40,276 bases of DNA from Bacteroides sp. UBA7335 (lineage in GTDB: Bacteria > Bacteroidota > Bacteroidia > Bacteroidales > Bacteroidaceae), in assembly GCA_002471185.1 (NCBI GenBank), contig DKPL01000013.1, positions 1-40,276 of the forward strand, in the 5' to 3' direction. The stretch's first letter is position 1. Every line of letters begins with the position of its first letter. Made by a program: the position numbers and the translations under genes. Shown one piece after another: positions 33,779-40,276 of this stretch. The notes beneath the pieces were generated by a model, which saw nothing but the letters and a program-made list of their open reading frames with translations, had not been told where the DNA came from and did not search any database.

Positions 33779-34564
33779 TTATAGCTCAAAATATTTACTT
33801 CCATCAAACTCTCGCTGATATTCACCCGTAAATATATATCCCATTTGGTTAGATATAATCTTGGTATTACCAATTTGAGCTTCTATGCTTTTGTGCGAAT
33901 GCCCATATATCCAGTAATCTATACGGCTATCGGCAATATAGTTACCAAGCTCAGTTGCATAAGCCGAGGTAAGGGTATCAGTTTTGAATATGGGCTGAAC
34001 GACCTCAAACGTAGGCAGATGATGTGTTACCACTACAATGTGGTCAGCAATACTCTCGGATACGCTCTTTTTGATGAATGCTAGGCATTTGTTATGTTCA
34101 GCATTGTAGTCATCCGTATTTATTCGGCGGCCATCGTACTTGATTTGGGTGAAATCATTCATTCCTCGTTGTATAAAAAATGCATCTTCAGCTTTTATGT
34201 ACGACCATAGCGTAGTTAGGATAAAATCGGTATCATCAATACGCACCACTTTATTGTAATAGTAGCCTACATTCTCGTAAAACATATAACTCCAATTATC
34301 TCCACGAACCGTTACATCCCCATTATTATAGAACTCATGGTTTCCTGGCACGAGTAACACTTGTCGATAGTTTTTCGATGCCCATTTCCAGAACTTTGTT
34401 TTAGGCATAGTGGTATCATTCAAATAGAATGTGTCGCCAGCCAGCACAAGTACATCACCTGTTACTTCCAACGCTTCACTCTTTATGAATTGAAAATTCT
34501 CCCGAAATTCTAGATGAAGATCAGAAGCATACTGAATGCGTAATTGGGGTTTTATATTGGCCAT
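33779..34564 (-). CDS. Calcineurin-like metallophosphoesterase
   Basis: A 261-residue cytoplasmic protein with the whole metallophosphoesterase motif set: YASDLHLE (DxH), VLVLAGDTFYL (GD), LLVPGNHEFY (GNHE), VVVTHHLPTFE and YGHSHKS (GHxH). It would hydrolyse a phosphodiester or monoester using two metal ions. The substrate is unknown. The Phd/YefM antitoxin gene ends 83 bases upstream on the same strand, so it may be part of the same transcript. It lies in the accessory part of the window. Confidence 0.85.
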   Translation of the reverse strand: MANIKPQLRIQYASDLHLEFRENFQFIKSEALEVTGDVLVLAGDTFYLNDTTMPKTKFWKWASKNYRQVLLVPGNHEFYNNGDVTVRGDNWSYMFYENVGYYYNKVVRIDDTDFILTTLWSYIKAEDAFFIQRGMNDFTQIKYDGRRINTDDYNAEHNKCLAFIKKSVSESIADHIVVVTHHLPTFEVVQPIFKTDTLTSAYATELGNYIADSRIDYWIYGHSHKSIEAQIGNTKIISNQMGYIFTGEYQREFDGSKYFEL

Positions 34565-34647
34565 GTGGATAATTGGGTTAAATCACTTTGAACCATTGAT
34601 ACTTGTTGCTACTTAACTGCATTGTCAAAATTAGAGGTTCCCATACA

Positions 34648-34899
34648 CTAAAGATCATTTAGTAATTCCTCCGCAGTTCTAAGATTGATCTTACCCTCCC
34701 TTGCATCTGCTACCTCCTTTAAAGCATGATGTAATTGAATAGCCATCTCACTCTTTGAACTTAATGTGTTACCTTCCGTAATAGGAGTAATCTTAAAACT
34801 TCCACTTCTTGAACGTAGAATTACATCGATTCCATTTTTGGCCATCTCTAAATATTTAGTTTGGTTGGCTCTAAAATCTCTTGTGCTAACTACTATCAT
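34648..34899 (-). CDS. Phd/YefM-family antitoxin without a visible toxin
   Basis: An 83-residue protein. The N-terminus MIVVSTRDFRANQTKYLEMAKNGIDVILRSRSGSFKITPI is the Phd/YefM DNA-binding fold, followed by a helical toxin-binding tail ending RTAEELLNDL. A RelE/YoeB or Doc toxin normally follows within a few bases; here 83 bases without an ORF lead to the phosphoesterase. It is either an orphan antitoxin or a regulator. A -7 box is 24 bases upstream. Confidence 0.8.
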   Translation of the reverse strand: MIVVSTRDFRANQTKYLEMAKNGIDVILRSRSGSFKITPITEGNTLSSKSEMAIQLHHALKEVADAREGKINLRTAEELLNDL

Positions 34900-34922
34900 T
34901 TGTTCCTATTTTTACAATTCTT

Positions 34923-34930
34923 CAAAATTA
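34923..34930 (-). promoter_or_regulatory. Bacteroidales -7 box for the Phd-like gene
   Basis: Minus-strand TAATTTTG, matching TAnnTTTG, 24 bases before the ATG. Confidence 0.5.
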
Positions 34931-35058
34931 ATGAAAATATCACTAAGGCTGCTTGAATGCTTATCTAAATCCTCTTAAGCATTTTTGTTCTAACAATTCT
35001 ATGTGTTTAGGCAAAGAATGGCCGAATACGTCGTATTTACATTACTCGTACATGTGTT

Positions 35059-35074
35059 CAGTGTAATTACACTG
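35059..35074. promoter_or_regulatory. Sixteen-base palindrome upstream of the AbiEi-like operon
   Basis: CAGTGTAATTACACTG is a perfect palindrome, with TGTTCA starting just before it (35055) and again just after (35073). First element of the operator cluster. Confidence 0.6.
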
Positions 35075-35091
35075 TTCATTATTAGTGAACA
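35073..35091. promoter_or_regulatory. Operator palindrome TGTTCA-N7-TGAACA
   Basis: Arms TGTTCA and TGAACA around seven bases, 25 bases upstream of the -33 element. Same arms and total length as the downstream palindrome at 35149. Confidence 0.65.
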
Positions 35092-35114
35092 TTACGAAAT
35101 AATGAACGCAAACC

Positions 35115-35145
35115 TTTGTGGAATAAATAATGTTCACTATTTTTG
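35115..35145 (+). promoter_or_regulatory. Complete Bacteroidales promoter of the AbiEi-NTase-PP2C operon
   Basis: TTTG at 35115-35118 and TATTTTTG at 35138-35145, separated by 19 bases, exactly the Bacteroides -33/-7 arrangement. A TGTTCA half-site (35131-35136) lies in the spacer, and a full palindrome follows over the expected transcription start near 35152. Confidence 0.75.
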
Positions 35146-35148
35146 TGC

Positions 35149-35167
35149 TGTTCATTATTAATGAACA
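35149..35167. promoter_or_regulatory. Perfect 19-base operator over the transcription start
   Basis: TGTTCATTATTAATGAACA: nine-base arms around one central T. It begins four bases after the -7 box, so a bound protein would block initiation. The likely binder is the AbiEi-like protein encoded downstream. Confidence 0.7.
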
Positions 35168-35195
35168 GACATATTTAGTAAACAAGAAAACAACT

Positions 35196-36221
35196 ATGGG
35201 CATACTCTTTGAACAAGAAATTCTGATACAAGCAGTCCAAAACTTGAACAATCAAGCTGGATTTGCAGACTTGGCTACTGTTAAGGCGACAGGTGCGAAT
35301 CTTGATGATAGTAACCATTACAAAAAAGATGATGCGATTATAAGCATTAATGGGCTTGACTTTATCTGCGAAATCAAGCGGAATGTTACCAATGCGAATT
35401 TCAACAATGTATTGGCTGCTTGTCTTCAGGTAAAGCAGACAGCTTCAAAACCATTTCTATTGGTTACTCAATACTTATATCCTGCATTGAGCAAAGCTTT
35501 TGCAGAGCATAACATTAATGTATTAGACAGAAATGGAAATTGCTGTATCAAAGAGAACCCTATATTCCTGTGCATTCGTGGTGAGAAGAATGCACAGGCA
35601 AAAGAAAAGGTTGGACGTGCTTTTCAAGAAGCTGGATTGAAACTTATTTTTTACTTTCTTACAAACAAAGAGAGCGTAAATCTTCCATATCGCAGCATCA
35701 GCCAAGATACAAACTTATCTTTGGGAACGATAAAGGCTGTTATAGAAAGTCTGATTAATGAGAATTACATTCTTGTTACTCAAAAAGGTCGTTTTCTTAA
35801 AAATCAAAAGGAACTTTTGGAGAATTGGGTTATTGGATATAATCAGACTCTAAAACCAAAAAGATTATTGGGACGGCTGTCATTCATCACAAATGAGAAG
35901 CGTGAACAATGGATGAATATGCAATTACCTGAAGGTATGGTTTGGGGGGGAGAGTGTGCAGCCAACCTCAAAGATGGGTTTCTTATTCCCGGTAGTTATG
36001 AAATATACTCTAAAGTCCCAATCAATACTCTTTTACGTACAGGTTATGTTATACCAAAAGAGGATGGTGAAATTAGCGTATATGAATTATTCTGGGGCAA
36101 TAGCCAGAATAAAACAATCCCTGAATTAATAATTTACGCAGACTTGATGGGTAGTGGCAATAGTCGCTGCCTGGAAGCTGCTCAAAGAGTCTACGATGAT
36201 GAGAATACAAATATCAAGTGA
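35196..36221 (+). CDS. AbiEi-like antitoxin/regulator with a PD-(D/E)xK-like N-terminal domain
   Basis: A 341-residue protein. Residues 1-120 look like a restriction-endonuclease-like fold: Asp45/46 in KKDDAIIS, then LDFICEIKR with Glu59 and Lys61, a PD-(D/E)xK pattern, followed by PFLLVTQYLYPALSKAFAEH and NINVLDRNGNCCIK. Residues about 146-205 form a winged helix (GLKLIFYFLTNKESVNLPYR, LSLGTIKAVIESLINENYIL). I assign it to the type IV antitoxin AbiEi family as found in Bacteroidetes because an AbiEii-like nucleotidyltransferase follows with a 26-base overlap. ATG 35196 is chosen because the longer frame from 35130 begins inside the promoter. Probably autorepresses through the TGTTCA palindromes. 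Confidence 0.7.
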   Translation: MGILFEQEILIQAVQNLNNQAGFADLATVKATGANLDDSNHYKKDDAIISINGLDFICEIKRNVTNANFNNVLAACLQVKQTASKPFLLVTQYLYPALSKAFAEHNINVLDRNGNCCIKENPIFLCIRGEKNAQAKEKVGRAFQEAGLKLIFYFLTNKESVNLPYRSISQDTNLSLGTIKAVIESLINENYILVTQKGRFLKNQKELLENWVIGYNQTLKPKRLLGRLSFITNEKREQWMNMQLPEGMVWGGECAANLKDGFLIPGSYEIYSKVPINTLLRTGYVIPKEDGEISVYELFWGNSQNKTIPELIIYADLMGSGNSRCLEAAQRVYDDENTNIK

Positions 36222-37062
36222 GAAATTGGGCAATCCACAATTGGCAGAACTGCTGAAAGTGTTGTTCGATTCCTTCAAAGAGCTGGATTTACCGTTTTAT
36301 GTCATTGGTGCAACAGCAAGAGATATAGTGATGCGTCAACTGATGGATGTCAGTTCCAGTCGTAGAACACAGGATTTGGATATTGCAGTAGCTATCAATA
36401 ACTGGCAACGGTTTGAAGATATAGCAGAAGTTCTTAAAAAGGCTGGTATGAACAAGTCTCCACATTTGCACCAACGATTCTATTATAAGGATTATGAGTT
36501 GGATATAGTTCCATTCGGTGATGTCGCTAAAGCCGATGATACTATTTATTGGCCACCAGAAGAAGATATAGCTATGTCAGTTAAGGGTTTTGATAATGTG
36601 CTAGCTGATGCCATTACCGTGTCAATGGATAATGAGTATGACATAAAATTAGCTTCTCTTCATGGGTTGTGGCTATTAAAATTTAATGCATGGATGGATC
36701 GTCATTTGACTACAGACAAGGATGCTGTTGATATGTCGTTTATCATTGACAACTACTTTATATCAAACTCTGATAGATGTGTACACATGGAAGTTTATGA
36801 CCATCCTAATTTTTCCAGTTATCTTGCCGGTGGAGTATGGTTGGCTTATGATGTTGCATCTTTGTTAAATAATGAGCAACTTATCTATTACCGTGATTGC
36901 ATTCGTGTTGAAGCTGATAAAGAAGAAGAGAGCACCTTGATTAATCAGATTCTTGAAAATGACAAAGCTCTGACTTATGAGCAGGTATTCGACACTTGGA
37001 AAGAAATCGCATCTGTTTTTGATAACACAATAAAGGCTGCAAACGATGAAACTAACCATTAA
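36196..37062 (+). CDS. AbiEii/AbiGii-like nucleotidyltransferase (putative toxin)
   Basis: A 288-residue nucleotidyltransferase. The active-site pattern is complete: YVIGATARDIVMR (residues 35-47, the glycine motif), QDLDIAV (Asp60, Asp62) and a third Asp in YELDIVPFGD near residue 103. LHGLWLLKFNAWMDRH followed by DKDAVDMSFII is the downstream lysine/aspartate block seen in AbiEii/MenT-type enzymes. Those toxins transfer nucleotides to RNA or protein targets and block growth on phage infection. Two ATGs (36196, 36199) start it within the previous gene; its end overlaps the PP2C gene by 17 bases. Confidence 0.7.
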   Translation: MMRIQISSEKLGNPQLAELLKVLFDSFKELDLPFYVIGATARDIVMRQLMDVSSSRRTQDLDIAVAINNWQRFEDIAEVLKKAGMNKSPHLHQRFYYKDYELDIVPFGDVAKADDTIYWPPEEDIAMSVKGFDNVLADAITVSMDNEYDIKLASLHGLWLLKFNAWMDRHLTTDKDAVDMSFIIDNYFISNSDRCVHMEVYDHPNFSSYLAGGVWLAYDVASLLNNEQLIYYRDCIRVEADKEEESTLINQILENDKALTYEQVFDTWKEIASVFDNTIKAANDETNH

Positions 37063-37464
37063 CACGAATAGCTGTAAGGGAGCAGGCTGCAAAACCAATG
37101 AGGACTATTGCTTCTACAGATTGTATAATGACGACAATGCCTTGATTGTATTGGCTGATGGCATGGGTGGATTGTCGTTTGGTCATATTGCTGCGCAAAT
37201 AGTAGCCCATGCGATTGCTGATTATACTGATTTATATAGAGTGGCTATGCCATTGGACACTTTGCTCAAACAGGCTGTCGTTAAAGCGAACGAAGAAATT
37301 CGAGCAGAATGTTGTCAGCGCAAATGTAAAATGGGGGCGTCTGTTGCCATACTTTACATACAAGGTCAAGATGCATTCTACATAGGCTTGGGTAATGTTC
37401 GCTTATATGCAAATGACGGAAATAATTTTGTCCAGTTAACTACTGACCACGTTTATTCTCCTAC
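37046..37464 (+). pseudogene. PP2C-type Ser/Thr phosphatase gene cut by the IS21-family insertion
   Basis: The surviving 139 residues show a PP2C phosphatase: KTNEDYCFY, IVLADGMGGLSFGH (metal-binding Asp in DGMGG), GASVAILYI, GLGNVRLYANDG in place of the usual GDSRxY, and LTTDHVYSPT. The rest of the domain (about 100 residues with the last metal-binding Asp) is lost because the IS begins at 37465; the open frame runs on to 37516 inside the IS with 17 foreign residues. The gene overlaps the nucleotidyltransferase gene by 17 bases, so it belonged to the same operon. Anything once downstream, such as a kinase, is outside the window. Confidence 0.8.
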
Positions 37465-37469
37465 TGCAT

Positions 37470-37512
37470 ATTTCAGTGATTCCCACCCAGCCATTTCGGT
37501 CATACCCACCCA
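37470..37512 (-). repeat. Two IstA-binding-type repeats at the left IS end
   Basis: Minus-strand copies at 37470-37489 (TGGGTGGGAATCACTGAAAT) and 37493-37512 (TGGGTGGGTATGACCGAAAT). Confidence 0.7.
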
Positions 37513-37551
37513 GTGATTAATACTTTTATATGGCTTTGTTTTGCAAATTTA

Positions 37552-38268
37552 TTATTTCTTTCTCAAACTCTCTCCTTTTAAGTCAAAACGATGCGAAGAA
37601 TGTACAATTCTATCTAATACCGCATCAGCAATGACCTCATTCCCGATTACATCATACCAGCTACTCACCGGCAGTTGGCTAGCGATAATCGTCGATTTTC
37701 TTCCATGTCTATCCTCTATGATCTCCATAAAATCATTCTGCTGTTGCCCTTCGAGTGCTTTCATTCCAAAATCATCAATAATAAGCAAATCCAACCTGGA
37801 TATTTTAATAATCAATTTGACGATAGTTCCCTCTACCCTTGCTAGCCTGAGCTTTCCTAAAAGCTTTTGCATGTTGAAGTAACCTACTTTATAACCTTGA
37901 TGACAGGCTTTGTTGCCTAATGCTGTAGCGAGATAGCTTTTGCCTACTCCTGCAGCACCAGTAATTAAGATTGACTGCCCCTGCTGCAAATAGCCTCCTG
38001 TTCCCAATACAGCCAACTGATTAGGATCCATCCCTCTATGACTAGTGGCTTGAAGTTGTTCCATTGTAGCATTATATCGGAAGTCTGCCTCCTTGATTAG
38101 ACGCGCATTCCGATTGGTTGTACGCGTATCTCGCTCTGCTTGTAAAAGTAACATTAGTCCATCTACAAGCGTTAGCTTATCTAAACGCTTGGTTTCATTG
38201 AGTGAAGCCCATAAGCGAGCCATTCCTGATAACTTCAACGCATGAAGTTCCTTGATGATTTCATCCAT
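37552..38268 (-). CDS. istB: IS21-family transposition helper ATPase IstB
   Basis: A 238-residue AAA+ ATPase that selects target DNA and activates the transposase. Walker A is ITGAAGVGKSYLATALG; LDLLIIDDFGMK is Walker B; IIASQLPVSSWYDVIGN is the sensor-1 region typical of IstB. The N-terminal helix MDEIIKELHALKLSGMA is also diagnostic. It starts 18 bases after the istA stop. Intact. Confidence 0.95.
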   Translation of the reverse strand: MDEIIKELHALKLSGMARLWASLNETKRLDKLTLVDGLMLLLQAERDTRTTNRNARLIKEADFRYNATMEQLQATSHRGMDPNQLAVLGTGGYLQQGQSILITGAAGVGKSYLATALGNKACHQGYKVGYFNMQKLLGKLRLARVEGTIVKLIIKISRLDLLIIDDFGMKALEGQQQNDFMEIIEDRHGRKSTIIASQLPVSSWYDVIGNEVIADAVLDRIVHSSHRFDLKGESLRKK

Positions 38269-38286
38269 AATACATCTCTAATTAAG

Positions 38287-39846
38287 TTATTGATAATATA
38301 CCGCTCCCCTGATGTTTTCACGATTATCAGGTTTGGGATTCTTTTGAGTAACGTTCTCATCCTCGGTAAAAGCCCGCAAGTTACGCAACACCCGTTCTAC
38401 GAACTTGTAGCTATATTGTCCATGATCCATCGCGATCTGACAAGCTTTTTCCATCTCTCTCAGAGGAGTAATCCTCTGCAGGCGAAGTAGCCCATCACAG
38501 CGGTTATAAAAGAACTCAGGCGGCACGTTTTGGGAGGCGAACATCAAGCGGAAGAACTCCTCTAGTATGGTCGATTTCTCTCCAGCTTTGTGCATGTAAT
38601 AAGCTACTGACCGCTTATTGTAATCAGTAGAGTGCGGTGCAGTGTGCTCATCCAGCATGCTGTAACCAAAGCCTTCCATCCGCGGATGTGTAGCAATGCG
38701 CTCACCCTTAAGGTAAATCTTAACAAGTGTACGCGTATAGATTACTTTCACCTTTTGCCCAATGTGCTGGTAGGGAACTGAGTAGTAGTGTTTGTCTCGC
38801 CCTAAATAAACACAGCAGCTGGCACTTACGGTGAGTTCTGTGTCATACTGCACTTCAAAAACGCTCTTGGGAAGAGGTTTAAGCTTTTCTTTTTCCGCAC
38901 TGATAAAATGCTCTTCACGACTATAAGGACGCTGTTGCATGCGTTTGCGATTATGCAGCTGTACCTGCTCAATAACAGCTTTATTAAGCTCTTCTAAAGA
39001 GAGGAATAGGCGATTACGCAAGGGGGCATATACACGCTGATAAACCAACTTTACTTGATTTTCAACCAAGCATTTGTCTTTAGGTTTCCCAGGTCTTGTT
39101 GGTAGAACCACAAATCCATAATGATTGCCTAAATGCTCCATTAAACGATTGATTTGAGGCTCATAGCGGTCACTTTTAATGACGGCTGATTTTAAATTAT
39201 CGGGAACGACAATTGGGGTCACGCCACCAAAAAAGGCGAACATTTGGGTCATGGCATAAATAAAATCCTCACTCTTTTGTGAGGGCACACAAATAGCAAA
39301 AGCATAATCTGTATAAGGTAAGCAGCCTACGAAAGTCTGTACGCGAATGGTTTTTCCTGTATCCACATCGGTATACGCAAGCGTATCTCCAGCAAAGTCG
39401 ACGTAACACTTCTCTGCGGGCACATAGTTGTTTACTAGAACAGTAGAGGGGTTTTGTGCCTTAGTGTGTTGTTTGAGGTGGAAACAGAACTGCGTAAATC
39501 CGTAGCCACAGGCATACTCATCTATGTACTCTTCCCAAAGACGCAATCGCGTTACATGTTTGCGGGCAAGTTCTTTTTCTAAATAGGGTAATCGCTTACT
39601 AAAATCGGCAAAGCGTTTATCTACATAGGCAGGAGAACCGCCTGAAAAGATCTGTTCGAGCTCAGGAGAGTCTTTCTGCAGTAGCTCTTGAAGGTCAATG
39701 GATAATGTTTTGTATTGGCGAATGTATTTATTTACAGTCTCTTTGTAAAGCCCGACTTTTGAGGCTATGGAGCGATTAGAGGCTCCAGTGACATGCAATT
39801 GCAGCACTTGTTTAAGTTTACTCATTTGTAATAGTTTACCTGCCAT
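38287..39846 (-). CDS. istA: IS21-family transposase IstA
   Basis: DDE transposase of about 519 residues. A helix-turn-helix at the N-terminus (MSKLKQVLQLHVTGASNRSI, then KVGLYKETVNKYI) binds the terminal repeats. The catalytic residues appear in CYVDFAGDTL (Asp), IVVPDNLKSAV (Asp) and DKCLVENQVKLVYQRVY (Glu). The start MAGKLLQMSK at 39846 is preferred: the frame stays open upstream to 40149 but runs there through the terminal repeat region. Intact, so the element may be active. Confidence 0.93.
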   Translation of the reverse strand: MAGKLLQMSKLKQVLQLHVTGASNRSIASKVGLYKETVNKYIRQYKTLSIDLQELLQKDSPELEQIFSGGSPAYVDKRFADFSKRLPYLEKELARKHVTRLRLWEEYIDEYACGYGFTQFCFHLKQHTKAQNPSTVLVNNYVPAEKCYVDFAGDTLAYTDVDTGKTIRVQTFVGCLPYTDYAFAICVPSQKSEDFIYAMTQMFAFFGGVTPIVVPDNLKSAVIKSDRYEPQINRLMEHLGNHYGFVVLPTRPGKPKDKCLVENQVKLVYQRVYAPLRNRLFLSLEELNKAVIEQVQLHNRKRMQQRPYSREEHFISAEKEKLKPLPKSVFEVQYDTELTVSASCCVYLGRDKHYYSVPYQHIGQKVKVIYTRTLVKIYLKGERIATHPRMEGFGYSMLDEHTAPHSTDYNKRSVAYYMHKAGEKSTILEEFFRLMFASQNVPPEFFYNRCDGLLRLQRITPLREMEKACQIAMDHGQYSYKFVERVLRNLRAFTEDENVTQKNPKPDNRENIRGAVYYQ

Positions 39847-39913
39847 ATAGTTGTGCATTAATTTGTAATCAAGTAAAAAGGGTACACAAAAATAGAATAA
39901 GTTCAGCGAGTTA

Positions 39914-40270
39914 TGGGTGCCAATGCTCCGAAATACATGGAAGCAGATAATGTGGGTGTACATACTCCGAAACAGAATGAAAGACAGCACTATAGATTTT
40001 GATTTTGGGTGCCAATGCTCCGAAAATGAATGCGATTTTGTGCGCTTATAGCTGAGTGGGTGGTAATACTCCGAAACAAGGTTCAAGTACTCCCAGAAGT
40101 AGGTGGATATACACCGAAACGGTGATTCTAAGTGGCGATTTTCTATCATTTTATCCCAGTTTACTCTTAAACTAGGCAGATATGGATTAAAATGGCTTTG
40201 CTACCAGAGGGCAGTTATAATTTAATCGTGCCCTATTGGAAGAGAAGTACTGGGTGGTAATGCTCCGAAT
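39914..40270 (+). repeat. Six IstA-binding-type repeats in the istA leader
   Basis: Twenty-base copies at 39914, 39953, 40006, 40057, 40100 and 40251, close to TGGGTGCCAATGCTCCGAAA or TGGGTGGTAATACTCCGAAA. They fill the 430-base gene-free stretch upstream of istA. The spacing is irregular (39, 53, 51, 43 and 151 bases between starts). Confidence 0.8.
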
Positions 40271-40276
40271 TATGCA

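Larger units (their letters stand above)
37465..40276 (-). mobile_element. IS21-family insertion sequence, complete to the window edge
   Basis: A 2812-base element with istA and istB on the minus strand. The tips are TGCATA at 37465 and TATGCA at 40271-40276, giving the TG...CA ends of the family, and the outer 26-27 bases match as an imperfect inverted repeat (TGCATA, TTC, CCACCCAG shared). Twenty-base repeats of the type TGGGTGNNAATNCTCCGAAA occur twice at the left end and six times at the right. The right target flank is beyond the window, so the target duplication cannot be checked. Confidence 0.9.

Noticed and set aside
35130..35195. Longer N-terminus for the AbiEi-like protein
   Set aside because: The extra codons span the -7 box and the operator over the transcription start, so they cannot be in the message.
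39847..40149. Extended IstA N-terminus of about 100 residues
   Set aside because: The region is filled with terminal repeats, and the protein resembles IstA only from MAGKLLQMSK on.

Overview
The window is AT-rich chromosomal DNA from a member of the Bacteroidales, most likely a Bacteroides or close relative. The evidence is: the -7 promoter box TAnnTTTG in front of most genes with few Shine-Dalgarno sequences, lipoprotein-rich envelope proteins, the carboxyspermidine-dehydrogenase type of polyamine gene, TIGR02757 and SMUG2-type proteins, and IS21/IS982 relatives typical of the group. No rRNA, tRNA or CRISPR array was recognised.

Layout. 1-2.2 kb: substrate-binding lipoprotein and FecCD permease of an iron-siderophore/cobalamin-type ABC importer, ATPase not in view. 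2.2-6.2 kb: a two-META-domain lipoprotein, carboxynorspermidine/carboxyspermidine dehydrogenase, then a 55-residue membrane peptide coupled to bcp and recA. 6.2-12.7 kb: cupin and HxlR regulator around a palindromic operator, YeiH-type exporter, TIGR02757 protein, a minus-strand operon (HAD hydrolase, YeeE/YedE transporter, SMUG2-like glycosylase, DUF2945), and a K+-channel-like protein with an atypical filter. 13.3-18.5 kb: FKBP isomerase, an unknown protein, a VIT1/CCC1 transporter, and an arsenic operon arsR-arsE-arsF-arsG-arsC-permease with two matching ArsR-type operators. 18.8-32.2 kb: HD protein, NAD salvage pair pncA-pncB, Fe-alcohol dehydrogenase, secreted PepC-like peptidase, secreted GH36 alpha-galactosidase, GH18 lipoprotein, acetate/succinate transporter and a large AsmA-like protein.

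32.2-40.3 kb is accessory. It starts with 1.5 kb of decayed DNA holding 22-bp-period repeat arrays, a start fragment resembling rhuM, and an internally deleted IS982-type transposase. Then come a metallophosphoesterase, an orphan Phd/YefM antitoxin, and a tightly overlapping three-gene operon: an AbiEi-like protein with a PD-(D/E)xK-like N-terminus, an AbiEii-like nucleotidyltransferase, and a PP2C phosphatase. The promoter of this operon is covered by TGTTCA/TGAACA palindromes. The phosphatase gene is cut by an intact IS21-family element whose right tip is the last base of the window, so the sequence probably ends at an assembly break on that repeat.

The most interesting items are the nucleotidyltransferase-phosphatase operon with its operator cluster, the inverted pair of 22-bp-period arrays at 12.9 and 32.4 kb, and the two-operator arsEFG-type arsenic operon. 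All functional names rest on motif recognition by eye; no database search was run.
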